Assembly (NCBI GenBank): GCA_902799045.1 | Contig: CADBZH010000002.1 | Location: 1-64,000 of the forward strand | Origin: an uncultured Eubacteriales bacterium | GTDB lineage: Bacteria > Bacillota > Clostridia > Christensenellales > Aristaeellaceae | Length of the DNA stretch: 64,000 nucleotides | Direction: 5' to 3' | Shown here: piece by piece, positions 33,704 to 42,332 of the stretch | How the letters are laid out: each line of letters begins with the position of its first letter | How positions within the stretch are numbered: the first letter of the stretch is position 1 | Translations under genes and position numbers: made by a program | Notes under the pieces: model-generated | Seen by the model: only the letters and a program-made list of their open reading frames with translations | What the model was told of the DNA's origin: nothing | The model's database searches: none

Positions 33704-34630
33704 CTAATCCATCATCGCCATGATTTCCGCGTCGCTCAGCGAGGGCTGCAGGGCGCGGTTCACGGCGCTGGCGATCACCCCCGCCGCGTCCTGGACAAGG
33801 CTGTCGATTTCCCGGGGCGTCACGATCATCTCGCCCAGCTCGCTGCCCAGCAGCGTCTTTTCCATGTCGGCCAGCGCCGCCTCATGCCCGGCCTCGTCGC
33901 CGTCCGATTCGCTCAGCCAGGCGAAGGCGTCCCGGGCCAGCGTCGCCGCGTAGATCACCGTCGGCATCCCCACCGACACCACCGGCACGCCCACGCTCTG
34001 CTCCGTCAGCGGCTTTCTGTGGTTGCCGACGCCCGCGCCGGGCTGGATGCCGGTGTCCGTGAGCTGTATGGTGGCACCGATGCGCCGGGAATCCCGGGCG
34101 GCGAGGCTGTCCACGCAGAGGATCGCCCGGGGCTTCAGCGCCTTCACCAGCGCTTCCACCAGTTCCATGCTCTCGATGCCGGTCACACCCAGCACCCCCG
34201 GGGCGATGGCGCAGACGCTTTTCATGGAAAGAGCCGCGTATTCCGCGCCCAGCATGTGGCGCGTCACCAGCGTCCGGTCCACCACGCCGGGCCCCAGGGA
34301 ATCCGGCGTGATGGATCGGTTGCCCAGGCCCACCACCAGCACGGAGGAGCGCCCGTCGCCTTCCGGCAGCAGCCGGTCGATCTCCTCCGCCAGCATCGCG
34401 GACACGGCCAGCCGCGCGTCCGGGTCGCGCTCCCTCAAGAGCTGCGATTCGAGCGTCAGATAGGTGCCCTTGGGCTTGCCCAGCTGGCGCGCGGCCTCGT
34501 TGTCGGTCACCAGCACCTCCGTCACCTGCACGCCGTTTTCCTCCCAGTGGCGCACCTCCACTCCCGGCAGTGCGCCGCCGCCGGCGCTGTTGAAGGCCTC
34601 CATGGCCAGGTCTGTACGCGTCGAAACCAT
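33704..34630 (-). CDS. gpr: Spore germination protease GPR
   Basis: 308 residues. It contains the RTDLAMEA propeptide region, GLGNRSITPDSLGP, LCVDSLAARDS and GAGVGNHRKPL, all family landmarks; the aspartates in PDSLGP and CVDSLAARD match the unusual aspartic-type active site. GPR is made as a zymogen in the forespore and degrades small acid-soluble spore proteins in germination. It is divergent from rpsT, the usual gpr-rpsT arrangement. Sigma-G control is expected but no clear box was confirmed. Confidence 0.95.
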   Translation of the reverse strand: MVSTRTDLAMEAFNSAGGGALPGVEVRHWEENGVQVTEVLVTDNEAARQLGKPKGTYLTLESQLLRERDPDARLAVSAMLAEEIDRLLPEGDGRSSVLVVGLGNRSITPDSLGPGVVDRTLVTRHMLGAEYAALSMKSVCAIAPGVLGVTGIESMELVEALVKALKPRAILCVDSLAARDSRRIGATIQLTDTGIQPGAGVGNHRKPLTEQSVGVPVVSVGMPTVIYAATLARDAFAWLSESDGDEAGHEAALADMEKTLLGSELGEMIVTPREIDSLVQDAAGVIASAVNRALQPSLSDAEIMAMMD

Positions 34631-34701
34631 AAAATATCCCTCATTTCAGCGATTTTACCCATTAGTTTACCCAAGTTTTCCATTAAAATGTGTTTGGCGG
34701 C

Positions 34702-34730
34702 TTGCTTTTGGGCGGGAGAGGTGGTATAAT
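34702..34730 (+). promoter_or_regulatory. Promoter of rpsT
   Basis: TTGCTT (34702-34707), 17 bp, TATAAT (34725-34730); the ribosome site GGAGGTGA follows. Confidence 0.65.
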
Positions 34731-34765
34731 AGCTGTTGCGAATTTGCGTAGGGAGGTGAAAGAAT

Positions 34766-35026
34766 TTGCCGAATATCAAGTCTGCCATCAAGCGCGTGAA
34801 GGTGACCGAGAAGAAGAACCTGCGCAACCGGATGATCAAGTCTGCGATGAAGACCCAGATCAAGAAGTTTGAAACCGCCGTTTCCGCGAACGAGGCCGAT
34901 GTCAAGCTGCTCAGCGCGACTCAGGGCGCGGTTGACAAGGCTGCCGCAAAGGGCGTTATCCATAAGAACGCTGCGAACCGCAAAAAGGCTCGTCTGGCGA
35001 AGCGCCTTGCCAAAGCTCAGGCGTAA
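34766..35026 (+). CDS. rpsT: 30S ribosomal protein S20
   Basis: 86 residues from TTG 34766, preceded by GGGAGGTGAA. It starts [20 protein letters not shown] and ends in a basic helix ([19 protein letters not shown]). A small primary rRNA-binding protein of the small subunit. A TTG start is usual for autoregulated rpsT genes. Single-gene transcript with its own promoter and terminator. Confidence 0.97.
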   Translation: MPNIKSAIKRVKVTEKKNLRNRMIKSAMKTQIKKFETAVSANEADVKLLSATQGAVDKAAAKGVIHKNAANRKKARLAKRLAKAQA

Positions 35027-35050
35027 GGTCACACTCAAGTGCAAATGGGA

Positions 35051-35080
35051 AAGGGAACGTTGTTGAGGCGTTCCCTTTTT
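35051..35080 (+). terminator. Rho-independent terminator of rpsT
   Basis: AAGGGAACG (35051-35059) and CGTTCCCTT (35069-35077) with a 9-nt loop, then a T-run to 35080. Confidence 0.85.
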
Positions 35081-35106
35081 CAGTGTTAGCGAAAGGATAC
35101 CCCTCC

Positions 35107-36426
35107 ATGGACGATCTGTTTACCGCCGCCACCCGCGCCCAGGCGCCACTCGCGGACCGCATGCGCCCGCGCTCGCTGGATGAATTCGTGGGCCAGGCGC
35201 ACATCGTCGGCCCCGGCAGGCTGCTGCGCCGCGCCATCGAGGCCGACCGGCTCACCAGCTCCATCTTCTGGGGCCCGCCCGGCTGCGGCAAGACCACGCT
35301 GGCCTCCATCATCGCCGAAACCACCCGCGCCGCGTTTGTCAAGCTGAACGCCGTCACCAGCGGCGTGGGCGACGTGCGCGAGGTGCTGAAGGACGCGAAA
35401 GAGCGCCTGAAGCTCTATGGTCAGAGCACCTGGCTGCTGCTGGACGAGTGCCACCGCTGGTCGAAGGCCCAGTCGGATTCGATCCTGCCCGCCATCGAGC
35501 GCGGCGTGATCCGCTTCATCGGCTCCACCACGGAAAACCCGATGATCGCCATGACGCCCGCCATCGTCAGCCGCTGCCGGCTGTTCCGCTTCGAGCGCCT
35601 GGCCCCGGAGGACGTGCGGTCGGCGCTCAACGCGGCGCTTGCGGATGGGGCGCGGGGCTACGGCGGCCAGGACGTGCGCGTGGACGAGGCGGCGCTTGAG
35701 TACATCGTGTCCGTGGCCAACGGCGACGCCCGGAGCGCCCTCAATGCGCTGGAGCTGGCGGTGCTGACCACGCCGATGGAGGCGGACGGCTCGATCCACG
35801 TCACGCTGGAGGTGGCGGAGGAGTCGATCCAGAGCCGGGTCATGCAGATGGACGAATCGCTGTTTTACGACATGCTCAGCGCGTTCTGCAAGTCCCTGCG
35901 CGGCTCCGACAGCGACGCGGCGCTGGCGTGGTTCGCGCGGATGAGCCGCGGCGGGGTGGACCCGCGCGTCATCGTGCGGCGGATCATCGCCCACGCCAGC
36001 GAGGACGTGGGCCTCGCCAATCCGATGGCGATGCTGCAGGCCGTGGCCGCCATGAACGCGCTGGAGCACCTCGGCATGCCGGAGGCGAAGCTGCCCATCG
36101 CCCAGGCGATCATCGCCGTGTGCGAAAGCCCGAAGTCCAACGCCGTCTCTGCCGCCGTCGAGGCCGCCATGGCCGACGCCGAGCGCGGGGGCTATGAGCC
36201 GGTGCCGAACCACCTGCGGGATACCCACTACAAGGGCGCGGCCAGGCTGGGCCACGGCGAGGGCTACAGGTATCCCCACGATTTCCCGGGGCACTTCGTC
36301 GAGCAGGCCTACGCCCCGGTCGAGGCGCGTGGAATGCCCTATTACACGCCATCCGAGCAGGGCTTCGAGGCCGAGATCCGCGAGATGCGCAGGCGCCGCG
36401 GCATCGAAGACGCGCCGGACGTCTAG
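35107..36426 (+). CDS. rarA: Replication-associated recombination protein RarA (MgsA)
   Basis: 439 residues. It has Walker A GPPGCGKT, Walker B LLLDECHRWSKAQSD (usually DEIHRFNK in relatives), SSTEN-like sensor GSTTENP, and the C-terminal tetramerisation region (PVPNHLRDTHYKGAARLGHG). It acts at stalled replication forks. ATG 35107 is spaced from AAAGGA; upstream in-frame codons overlap the rpsT terminator. The TAG stop is completed by the first base of a MITE (copy 2). Confidence 0.95.
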   Translation: MDDLFTAATRAQAPLADRMRPRSLDEFVGQAHIVGPGRLLRRAIEADRLTSSIFWGPPGCGKTTLASIIAETTRAAFVKLNAVTSGVGDVREVLKDAKERLKLYGQSTWLLLDECHRWSKAQSDSILPAIERGVIRFIGSTTENPMIAMTPAIVSRCRLFRFERLAPEDVRSALNAALADGARGYGGQDVRVDEAALEYIVSVANGDARSALNALELAVLTTPMEADGSIHVTLEVAEESIQSRVMQMDESLFYDMLSAFCKSLRGSDSDAALAWFARMSRGGVDPRVIVRRIIAHASEDVGLANPMAMLQAVAAMNALEHLGMPEAKLPIAQAIIAVCESPKSNAVSAAVEAAMADAERGGYEPVPNHLRDTHYKGAARLGHGEGYRYPHDFPGHFVEQAYAPVEARGMPYYTPSEQGFEAEIREMRRRRGIEDAPDV

Positions 36427-36587
36427 AGTGTGTTTCTAAAATCCCTGAAGCGCATTTTCGGCGTTTTTGACTGCATTTCTGTGTTGCTTTTCCTTGATTT
36501 ACCGCCAGTAAACCTGCGGAAAATCGCCTTGAAATGCAGCCAAAACCACTCGAAACTGCATCTCCCGGGATTTAGAAACACACTCTG
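36424..36587. mobile_element. MITE, family B, copy 2
   Basis: 160-bp element at 36426-36585 with ends GAGTGTGTTTCTAAA and its complement. The left flank is TA (36424-36425); the right flank is TG, so one target base has mutated. The interior includes GCATTTTCGGCGTTTTTGAC and ACCGCCAGTAAACC. It abuts rarA, whose stop codon is TA plus the element's first G. Confidence 0.8.
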
Positions 36588-36648
36588 ATCCGCCGGACAT
36601 GTTTACAAAATGTTGGTATTCCCGCCCGCGGAACATAACCCAACGCGC

Positions 36649-36693
36649 TTGACGCGGCCAACTATTTCCACCATAATGGAATAATAGTGGAAA
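36649..36693 (+). promoter_or_regulatory. Promoter and palindrome ahead of the VanW protein gene
   Basis: TTGACG (36649-36654), 17 bp, CATAAT (36672-36677). TTTCCAC (36665-36671) and GTGGAAA (36687-36693) form an inverted repeat that brackets the -10, a possible operator. Confidence 0.5.
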
Positions 36694-36743
36694 TGATTTC
36701 GGAATAAACTACGCTTATCAGGAACCTTGGAGCGATCATATAG

Positions 36744-38492
36744 ATGTCTGAAGCATTGAAGAAAACCGCCGCGAAGAAGAAGCCCGCGGCGACGAAGGCG
36801 AAGGCGGCTGCCGGGAAGAAGAGCGAATCGAAAAAGCCCGCCGCGACGAGACGGCCCGATTCGCTGAAGAAGAAGCCCGCCGCGAAGAAGGGCCTCACGC
36901 GCAAGTCACCGCCGAAGAAGGCCCAGGCGAAGAAGAGCCCGGCGAAGCCGAAGAAGGCGACGCGCTCCGCGTCCGCAAGGAACGTTACCCTCAGCCCGGT
37001 GGCGCTGGAGGCGAACCGCCGCCATGCCGCGCCAGGCTCCAAGCCGGAGAAGGGCGACCTGTTTCTGGAAAAGAAGCCGGCCGGCAGGAAAAAGGGCGGC
37101 GGCAGGCGCCCGCCGAAGCGGGGCGGAGCGCTGTTCGGGGCGGTGAACCTCGGCCTGATGCTGGCCATCGCGCTGCTCGTCGGCCTCGGCGTCCGCCAGC
37201 AGGCGGCCTACGCCGAATTCCTTCGGATGCGCGCGGTGGTGGACCAGCAGACCTTCTACGACGGCACCACCGTCGAGGGCGTGGACGTGTCCAACATGAC
37301 GCTTCAAAACGCCAGGGAATACTGGCGCGACCGGGTGGAGGCGAGGAATGAAAACCGCGCCGTGACCTTTGACGACGGCACCACCGTTACGGCGAAGGAG
37401 CTGGGCTATTCCAGCGACTGGGAGTCGGTGCTCTCGGCGGCGTGGAGCGCGGGCCGCAGCGGCTCGCTGGAGGAGCGCTATCGCCATGTCTCGGACCGGG
37501 TCAGCAACCCCGTGGCCTACCGCATCACCCGCAGCGACTACAGCGCCGCGGCGATGGACGCCTATGTCGATCAGCTCGCACAGCAGATCGACCGCCCCGC
37601 CCGGGAGGCGAGCATCAAGAGCTTCAACACCGAAACCTACGAGTTTGAATTCGACGAGGCGGTCGTGGGCCATGAATTGGACCGGGACGCGTTGAAGTCG
37701 GCCATCGCGGATTCTCTGGCCCGGGGCGGCGGAAACGTGTCGCTGCCGGTGCGGGTGATCGAGCCGCAGAGCACCACCGACCAGGTTTCCGCGAACTACG
37801 GCCTGATCGACTATGCCATCACCAACGCCTCCTCGTCCAGCAAGGCGCGGCTGAACAACATCAAGCTGGCCATGTCCTTCATCAACGGCACTTGCGTCGC
37901 CCCCGGAGAGACCTTCTCCTTCAACCAGACCGTGGGCGAGCGCACCGGCTCCCGCGGCTTCAAGATGGCCACGGCCTACTCCGGCGGCGATGTGACCGAG
38001 CAGGTGGGCGGCGGCATCTGCCAGGTGTCCACGACGCTGTTCAACGCCGCTGTGAAGGCGGACATGGAGATCGTGGAGCGCCACAACCATTCCCTGACCG
38101 TGCACTACGTGGACAAGGGCAAGGACGCCACCGTGGACTGGGGCCACCAGGACTTCCGGTTCAAGAACAATTCCGAGGACAACATCTATATCTGCTGCTA
38201 CCTGACCGACGACCGGCGCGTGCGCTTCGGCATCTTCGGAAAGCTGCTGCCCAACGGCGAAAAGATCACGCTGGAGGCCAAGACCACCGAGGTCGTGAAG
38301 GCCGAGACGGAATACCAGGCCTCGGCCTTCCTCGCCAAGGGCCAGACCTACGTGCTCCAGGAGGGGCGCAACGGCTACAAGGCCGAGGCCTACAAGGTGC
38401 GCTGGGACGCCGCCGGCAACGAGATCAGCCGCGAGCTGCTGTGCAAGAGCGTGTACAAGGTGAAGAACGAGATCATACAGTACGGAACGTGA
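36744..38492 (+). CDS. VanW-family protein with Lys-rich cytoplasmic tail and peptidoglycan-binding-like domain
   Basis: 582 residues. A ~125-residue N-terminus of Lys/Ala/Pro repeats (AAKKKPAATKAKAAAGKK) stays in the cytosol; one membrane helix spans about 129-150. Outside are a YoaR/PG_binding_4-like region (about 175-345), a VanW domain (VAPGETFSFNQTVGERT; GGGICQVSTTLFNAAV) and a C-terminal G5-like strand region. VanW proteins are linked to cell-wall structure and glycopeptide response, but their biochemistry is unclear. The Lys-rich tail could bind nucleic acid or acidic lipid. Confidence 0.88.
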   Translation: MSEALKKTAAKKKPAATKAKAAAGKKSESKKPAATRRPDSLKKKPAAKKGLTRKSPPKKAQAKKSPAKPKKATRSASARNVTLSPVALEANRRHAAPGSKPEKGDLFLEKKPAGRKKGGGRRPPKRGGALFGAVNLGLMLAIALLVGLGVRQQAAYAEFLRMRAVVDQQTFYDGTTVEGVDVSNMTLQNAREYWRDRVEARNENRAVTFDDGTTVTAKELGYSSDWESVLSAAWSAGRSGSLEERYRHVSDRVSNPVAYRITRSDYSAAAMDAYVDQLAQQIDRPAREASIKSFNTETYEFEFDEAVVGHELDRDALKSAIADSLARGGGNVSLPVRVIEPQSTTDQVSANYGLIDYAITNASSSSKARLNNIKLAMSFINGTCVAPGETFSFNQTVGERTGSRGFKMATAYSGGDVTEQVGGGICQVSTTLFNAAVKADMEIVERHNHSLTVHYVDKGKDATVDWGHQDFRFKNNSEDNIYICCYLTDDRRVRFGIFGKLLPNGEKITLEAKTTEVVKAETEYQASAFLAKGQTYVLQEGRNGYKAEAYKVRWDAAGNEISRELLCKSVYKVKNEIIQYGT

Positions 38493-38493
38493 T

Positions 38494-38522
38494 TTGCATT
38501 TCCGCGGACAACGTGCTATAAT
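38494..38522 (+). promoter_or_regulatory. Promoter of the 73-residue membrane protein gene
   Basis: TTGCAT (38494-38499), 17 bp, TATAAT (38517-38522), beginning right after the VanW gene stop; GGGAGGTGA follows. Confidence 0.6.
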
Positions 38523-38553
38523 ACAGACAAACGAAGCGCGGGGAGGTGAGCGC

Positions 38554-38775
38554 ATGGCCAGGATCTATACGCGCCAGGAGGTCAAGCGGCGCAGAGTGAA
38601 TTTCCAGATATTCGCGGGCATCTACGATTTCCTCGGCGTGGTCGCCGGCATCGTGGTGATCGTGGCCTGCGCGTTCCTGATCGCTGCGCTGGTGAACTGG
38701 GTGGCGAGGGACGGACAGGAGTCCTTCAAGTCCCTGATCGACATCTTCAACAGCGCGATCATCATTCCGAAATAG
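38554..38775 (+). CDS. Small single-span membrane protein, unknown
   Basis: 73 residues. A basic start (ARIYTRQEVKRRRVN) precedes one long hydrophobic helix (FLGVVAGIVVIVACAFLIAA, about 26-45), then a short soluble end with SFKSLIDIFNSAIIIP. The strong ribosome site and dedicated promoter argue it is real. I do not recognise the family. It precedes a uracil-DNA glycosylase gene by 62 bp. Confidence 0.65.
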   Translation: MARIYTRQEVKRRRVNFQIFAGIYDFLGVVAGIVVIVACAFLIAALVNWVARDGQESFKSLIDIFNSAIIIPK

Positions 38776-38837
38776 CGTCTTTGCGCGCCGTGGCACCGCT
38801 TCCACGGCGCGCGTCTTGTACAAAAGGAGGCATTGCC

Positions 38838-39404
38838 ATGCGCGTTTCCTGGGCGCAGCTGATGGAGGAGATCGGCGGATGTGAGAAGTGCCGCCTTTGC
38901 GAGGGCCGTAACAACGTGGTGCCCGGCGAGGGCGATCCGAACGCCAGGCTGATGTTCATCGGCGAGGGCCCCGGCCAGGAGGAGGACCGGCTGGGCCGGC
39001 CGTTCGTCGGGCGTTCCGGCGAGCTGCTGACCCGCATGATCCACGCCATCGGCCTGGAGCGCTCGGAGGTCTACATTTGCAACATCGTCAAGTGCCGCCC
39101 GCCGCAGAACCGCAATCCGGAGCCGGACGAGGCCGCGGCCTGCCTGCCCTACCTGCGGGCCCAGTTCGCGCTGGTGCGGCCGCGGGTGGTGGTGCTGCTG
39201 GGCAAGGTGGCCTGCCAGTACACGATCCGCGACCAGGTGTTCATCACGCGGGATCACGGGCGCTGGTACGAGCAAAAGGGCGTCTGGTTCATGCCCACGT
39301 TCCACCCGTCGGCGCTGCTGCGCGATCCGGCTAAAAAGCGGGACGCCTGGGAAGACTTCCAGAAGGTGCGGGACAAGCTGAAGGCGCTGGAGGGCGAGGC
39401 ATGA
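38838..39404 (+). CDS. Type-4 uracil-DNA glycosylase (Fe-S)
   Basis: 188 residues from ATG 38838 after AAAGGAGG. Active-site motif GEGPGQEED (about 42-50) and the second motif FHPSALLR. Four cysteines (15, 18, 86, 102; CEKC and CX15C) match the 4Fe-4S ligands of family 4. It removes uracil from DNA. Its last four bases overlap the start of a second UDG-superfamily gene. Confidence 0.93.
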   Translation: MRVSWAQLMEEIGGCEKCRLCEGRNNVVPGEGDPNARLMFIGEGPGQEEDRLGRPFVGRSGELLTRMIHAIGLERSEVYICNIVKCRPPQNRNPEPDEAAACLPYLRAQFALVRPRVVVLLGKVACQYTIRDQVFITRDHGRWYEQKGVWFMPTFHPSALLRDPAKKRDAWEDFQKVRDKLKALEGEA

Positions 39405-39997
39405 ACATGGAAAAGCTGCGCGGGGAGATGACCGCGTTCATCGACGGGCTTTACGAGGGCGAGAAGAAGGTCCTGGTGTTCGGCGAGGGATCGGCCCACG
39501 CGCCGGTGATGCTGGTGGGCGAGGCCCCTGGCGAGCAGGAATCGCTCCAGGGGCGGCCCTTTGTGGGCAAGGCGGGGAAGAACCTGGATGAGTTCCTTGC
39601 TGTCGCAGGCATGGATCGCGAGGCCCTGTACGTCACCAACACCGTGAAGTTTCGGCCCACGAAGCGCTCCGCCGCGGGCCGCGTGGTGAACCGCCCGCCC
39701 ACGCAGGAGGAGGTCAAGCTGTTCCTGCCGTGGCTTTTGAAGGAGATCGAGCTGGTGAACCCCGCGTGCGTCGTCACGCTGGGCAATGTGCCGCTGAAGG
39801 CCCTGACGGACCGGCGGCAGATCATCGGCGATCTGCACGGCCGCTTCTCGACCCTCGGAAGCCGCCTGCTCTTTCCGATGTACCACCCGGCCTCGGTGAT
39901 CTACAATCCCTCGCTGAAGGAGGTCTACCGGCAGGACCTGTCTGTTTTTGCCCAGTGGTATGAAAATTATGAAAAAAGCCGCATAAAAGATGTCTGA
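39401..39997 (+). CDS. UDG-superfamily protein lacking the Fe-S cysteines
   Basis: 198 residues. Motifs parallel the upstream gene (GEAPGEQES; GRPFVGKAGKNLDEFL; YHPASVIYNP), so it is a paralogue. All four cluster cysteines are missing: the N-terminal CxxC is absent and NIVKCRP is NTVKFRP here. It is translationally coupled (ATGA). It may have a different lesion specificity or a structural role. Activity cannot be asserted. Confidence 0.85.
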   Translation: MNMEKLRGEMTAFIDGLYEGEKKVLVFGEGSAHAPVMLVGEAPGEQESLQGRPFVGKAGKNLDEFLAVAGMDREALYVTNTVKFRPTKRSAAGRVVNRPPTQEEVKLFLPWLLKEIELVNPACVVTLGNVPLKALTDRRQIIGDLHGRFSTLGSRLLFPMYHPASVIYNPSLKEVYRQDLSVFAQWYENYEKSRIKDV

Positions 39998-40111
39998 AAA
40001 CGCAAAATAGGGCTTGTGCTTTCCAGTGTTTTGTGTATAATATCTTCAGTGATTGTGGCAGAACACGACTGTACGCCGTTCTTACGGCTATTGGCTTTGG
40101 GAGGAATGACG

Positions 40112-40504
40112 ATGGCGCTGATCAAATGCCCGCGCTGCGAATTGAATTACATGAACGATACGGACACCATGTGCTCCGTCTGCCGCCGCGAGGTGCGGGG
40201 GGAGAGCGAGCAGTTTGAGATGGTGGAGCTGTGCTCCGAGTGCGGCGAGAACCCCGTGGTGCCTGGTCACGAGCTGTGCGCCGTTTGTCTGAAGGAGCAG
40301 GCGCGCCGCGACGACATGGATAGCGACGAGGAGATCCAGCATGAGCCCGCCAGCATCGAGATCGATTCCGTCTCCACGATGGACGAGATCGAGCTGGATA
40401 TCGGCGGCGGCCTCGACGATGAAGACTTCAGCGAGGACGCCGATTTCGGTGATGACGACGACGAAGCCGACGAGGACGACGAAAAAGCGGACGAGGAAGA
40501 ATAG
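40112..40504 (+). CDS. Zinc-ribbon protein with acidic tail
   Basis: 130 residues. Two CxxC pairs near the start (KCPRCELNY; MCSVCRREV) and two more (LCSECGENP; LCAVCLKEQ) indicate two zinc ribbons or one treble-clef unit. From about residue 68 the chain is extremely acidic, ending DDDDEADEDDEKADEEE. GGGAGGA sets the start at 40112 rather than the ATG six bases upstream. Function unknown; the acidic tail suggests protein or ribosome-factor binding. The next gene begins 2 bp after its stop. Confidence 0.7.
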   Translation: MALIKCPRCELNYMNDTDTMCSVCRREVRGESEQFEMVELCSECGENPVVPGHELCAVCLKEQARRDDMDSDEEIQHEPASIEIDSVSTMDEIELDIGGGLDDEDFSEDADFGDDDDEADEDDEKADEEE

Positions 40505-40506
40505 CC

Positions 40507-41193
40507 TTGGCCGTCTACGCGATTGCGGATCTGCATCTGCCCGCGAAGCAGAAGCCCATGGATATCTTCGGCGACCACTGGAAGGATCACTTTCAGCGCA
40601 TCCGGCAGGACTGGCTGGAAAAGGTGCGGCCGGAGGACCTGGTGCTCCTGCCGGGCGACCTCTCCTGGGCCATGCGCCTGGAGGAGGCCCTGGAGGACCT
40701 CCAGAGCATCGGCAGCCTCCCCGGCACCAAACTGCTGCTGCGGGGCAACCATGACTACTGGTGGAGCTCCATCGGGCGGGTTCGCCGGGCATTGCCGGAG
40801 GGCATGCTCGCCCTGCAGAATGACAGCGTGCTCCTCGGCGGGCGGCTCTATGCCGGAAGCCGCGGCTGGACGCTGCCAAACCCGGAGAGCACGGAGGACG
40901 ACCTGCGCATCTATACCCGGGAACGCATGCGGCTGGAGATGTCGCTGAACCACGCGCGCCGCCTGAGCGCCGACGCCCCGATCACCGTGCTGCTGCACTA
41001 TCCGCCGCTGACGGACGAGGCGCCGGGCTTTTCGGATATCCTGGAGGCCTTTCACGTCACGGACTGCGTCTACGGCCACCTGCACGGCCCGGCCATCTAC
41101 GGCGCGGTGCGGGGCCTGCGGGGCACCGTGCGCTACCACCAGGTCTCCTGCGACGGCCTGGATTTCAAGCTCTATACCCTCTATGGCGATTAG
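40507..41193 (+). CDS. Calcineurin-like metallophosphoesterase
   Basis: 228 residues from TTG 40507. Metal-binding motifs: IADLHLP, GDLSWAM, LRGNHDYWW and GHLHG. The group includes many YkuE/Icc-like phosphoesterases with unknown substrates. It overlaps the regulatory region of the zinc-ribbon gene (GAGGAAG used as ribosome site). The stop codon TAG is formed by a TA plus the first G of MITE copy 3. Confidence 0.88.
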   Translation: MAVYAIADLHLPAKQKPMDIFGDHWKDHFQRIRQDWLEKVRPEDLVLLPGDLSWAMRLEEALEDLQSIGSLPGTKLLLRGNHDYWWSSIGRVRRALPEGMLALQNDSVLLGGRLYAGSRGWTLPNPESTEDDLRIYTRERMRLEMSLNHARRLSADAPITVLLHYPPLTDEAPGFSDILEAFHVTDCVYGHLHGPAIYGAVRGLRGTVRYHQVSCDGLDFKLYTLYGD

Positions 41194-41359
41194 AGTGTGT
41201 TTCTAAAGTCGAGGATGTGCAGTTTCGAGGGTATCAGGCTGCATTTCAAGGCGCTTTTCCGAAGGCTTACTGGCTGCAAGTCGAGTCGAGGAAAAGCAAC
41301 ACAGAAACGCAGCCTGAGGCCCCGAAAATGCACGTTCGGGATTTTAGAAACACACTCTA
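41191..41359. mobile_element. MITE, family B, copy 3
   Basis: 165-bp element (41193-41357) flanked by TA on both sides (41191-41192 and 41358-41359). Its interior is inverted relative to copy 2 (GAAACGCAGCCTGAGG; ATGCACGTTCGGGATTTT). It sits exactly at the stop of the phosphoesterase gene and 34 bp before the lipid kinase gene. Confidence 0.8.
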
Positions 41360-41393
41360 AATCCGTTTCCCGTCGAAGCGGAACAGGTGAAGC

Positions 41394-42332
41394 ATGAAAA
41401 AGCTGTTGATGATCCTCAACCCCCGCGCCGGACAGCGCCGGGCGAATCGCTTTCTGCCGGAGATCCTCCGACTTTTTATTGACCACGGATATGTCTGCGA
41501 GACCTATGTCACCGGCGCGTCCGGCGAGGCCACGGAGTATCTTTCCCACCACAAGCAGCACAGCTACAACATGGTGGTCTGCGCCGGCGGCGACGGCACG
41601 CTGAACGAGACCATCGCCGGGATGCTCGCCGCGGGCATGCGCTGCCCGCTGGGCTATATTCCCTGCGGCACCACGAACGATTACGCCGCTTCCATCGGCC
41701 TGTCCGCGGACGTGCAGCAGGCGGCGGCGGACATCATGGAGGGTCGGGCGCAAACCATCGACATCGGCTCCTTCAACGGCCGCAACTTCGTCTATACCGC
41801 CACCTGCGGCGCCTTCGCCAAGGCTTCCTATTCCACGCCCCAAGTGGCCAAGAACCTGCTGGGCCACGTGGCCTATATCCTGGAGGGCGTGCGGGACCTG
41901 AGCACCATCCGGCCCATCCACATGCGCATCACCTCCGGCGACCTGGCCCTGGAGGACGATTTCCTGTTCTGCTCGATCACCAATTCCACGTCCGTCGGCG
42001 GCATCCTGAAGCTGGACAGCCAGCTGGTGGCGCTGAACGACGGGAAATTTGAGGTGACGCTGGTGCGCAACCCCACCACGCCCGCCCAACTCAGCAGCAT
42101 CCTGGTGGGCCTGACGACCCAAAACGTGCCCAATGAGATGATCCACTTCTTCTCCGCCGCCAACCTGCACGTGGAGTGCGACACCCCCGTGGAGTGGACC
42201 CTGGACGGCGAGCGCGAGCCGGAGACGGACGCGGTGACACTCGACAACCTCCACAGCGCAGTGCGCATCATGGTGCCCGCCACGGCCCATGCCGCGCCGT
42301 TCACCTCGATCGAGGAAGAGGCGGAGCTATGA
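41394..42332 (+). CDS. Diacylglycerol kinase-family lipid kinase
   Basis: 312 residues. Catalytic domain motifs: NPRAGQRRANRFLPE, VCAGGDGTLNETIAG and PCGTTNDYA. DagK/YegS-type enzymes phosphorylate diacylglycerol or related lipids at the membrane for phospholipid turnover. CAGGTGA precedes ATG 41394. Its TGA overlaps the ATG of queH. Confidence 0.92.
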   Translation: MKKLLMILNPRAGQRRANRFLPEILRLFIDHGYVCETYVTGASGEATEYLSHHKQHSYNMVVCAGGDGTLNETIAGMLAAGMRCPLGYIPCGTTNDYAASIGLSADVQQAAADIMEGRAQTIDIGSFNGRNFVYTATCGAFAKASYSTPQVAKNLLGHVAYILEGVRDLSTIRPIHMRITSGDLALEDDFLFCSITNSTSVGGILKLDSQLVALNDGKFEVTLVRNPTTPAQLSSILVGLTTQNVPNEMIHFFSAANLHVECDTPVEWTLDGEREPETDAVTLDNLHSAVRIMVPATAHAAPFTSIEEEAEL

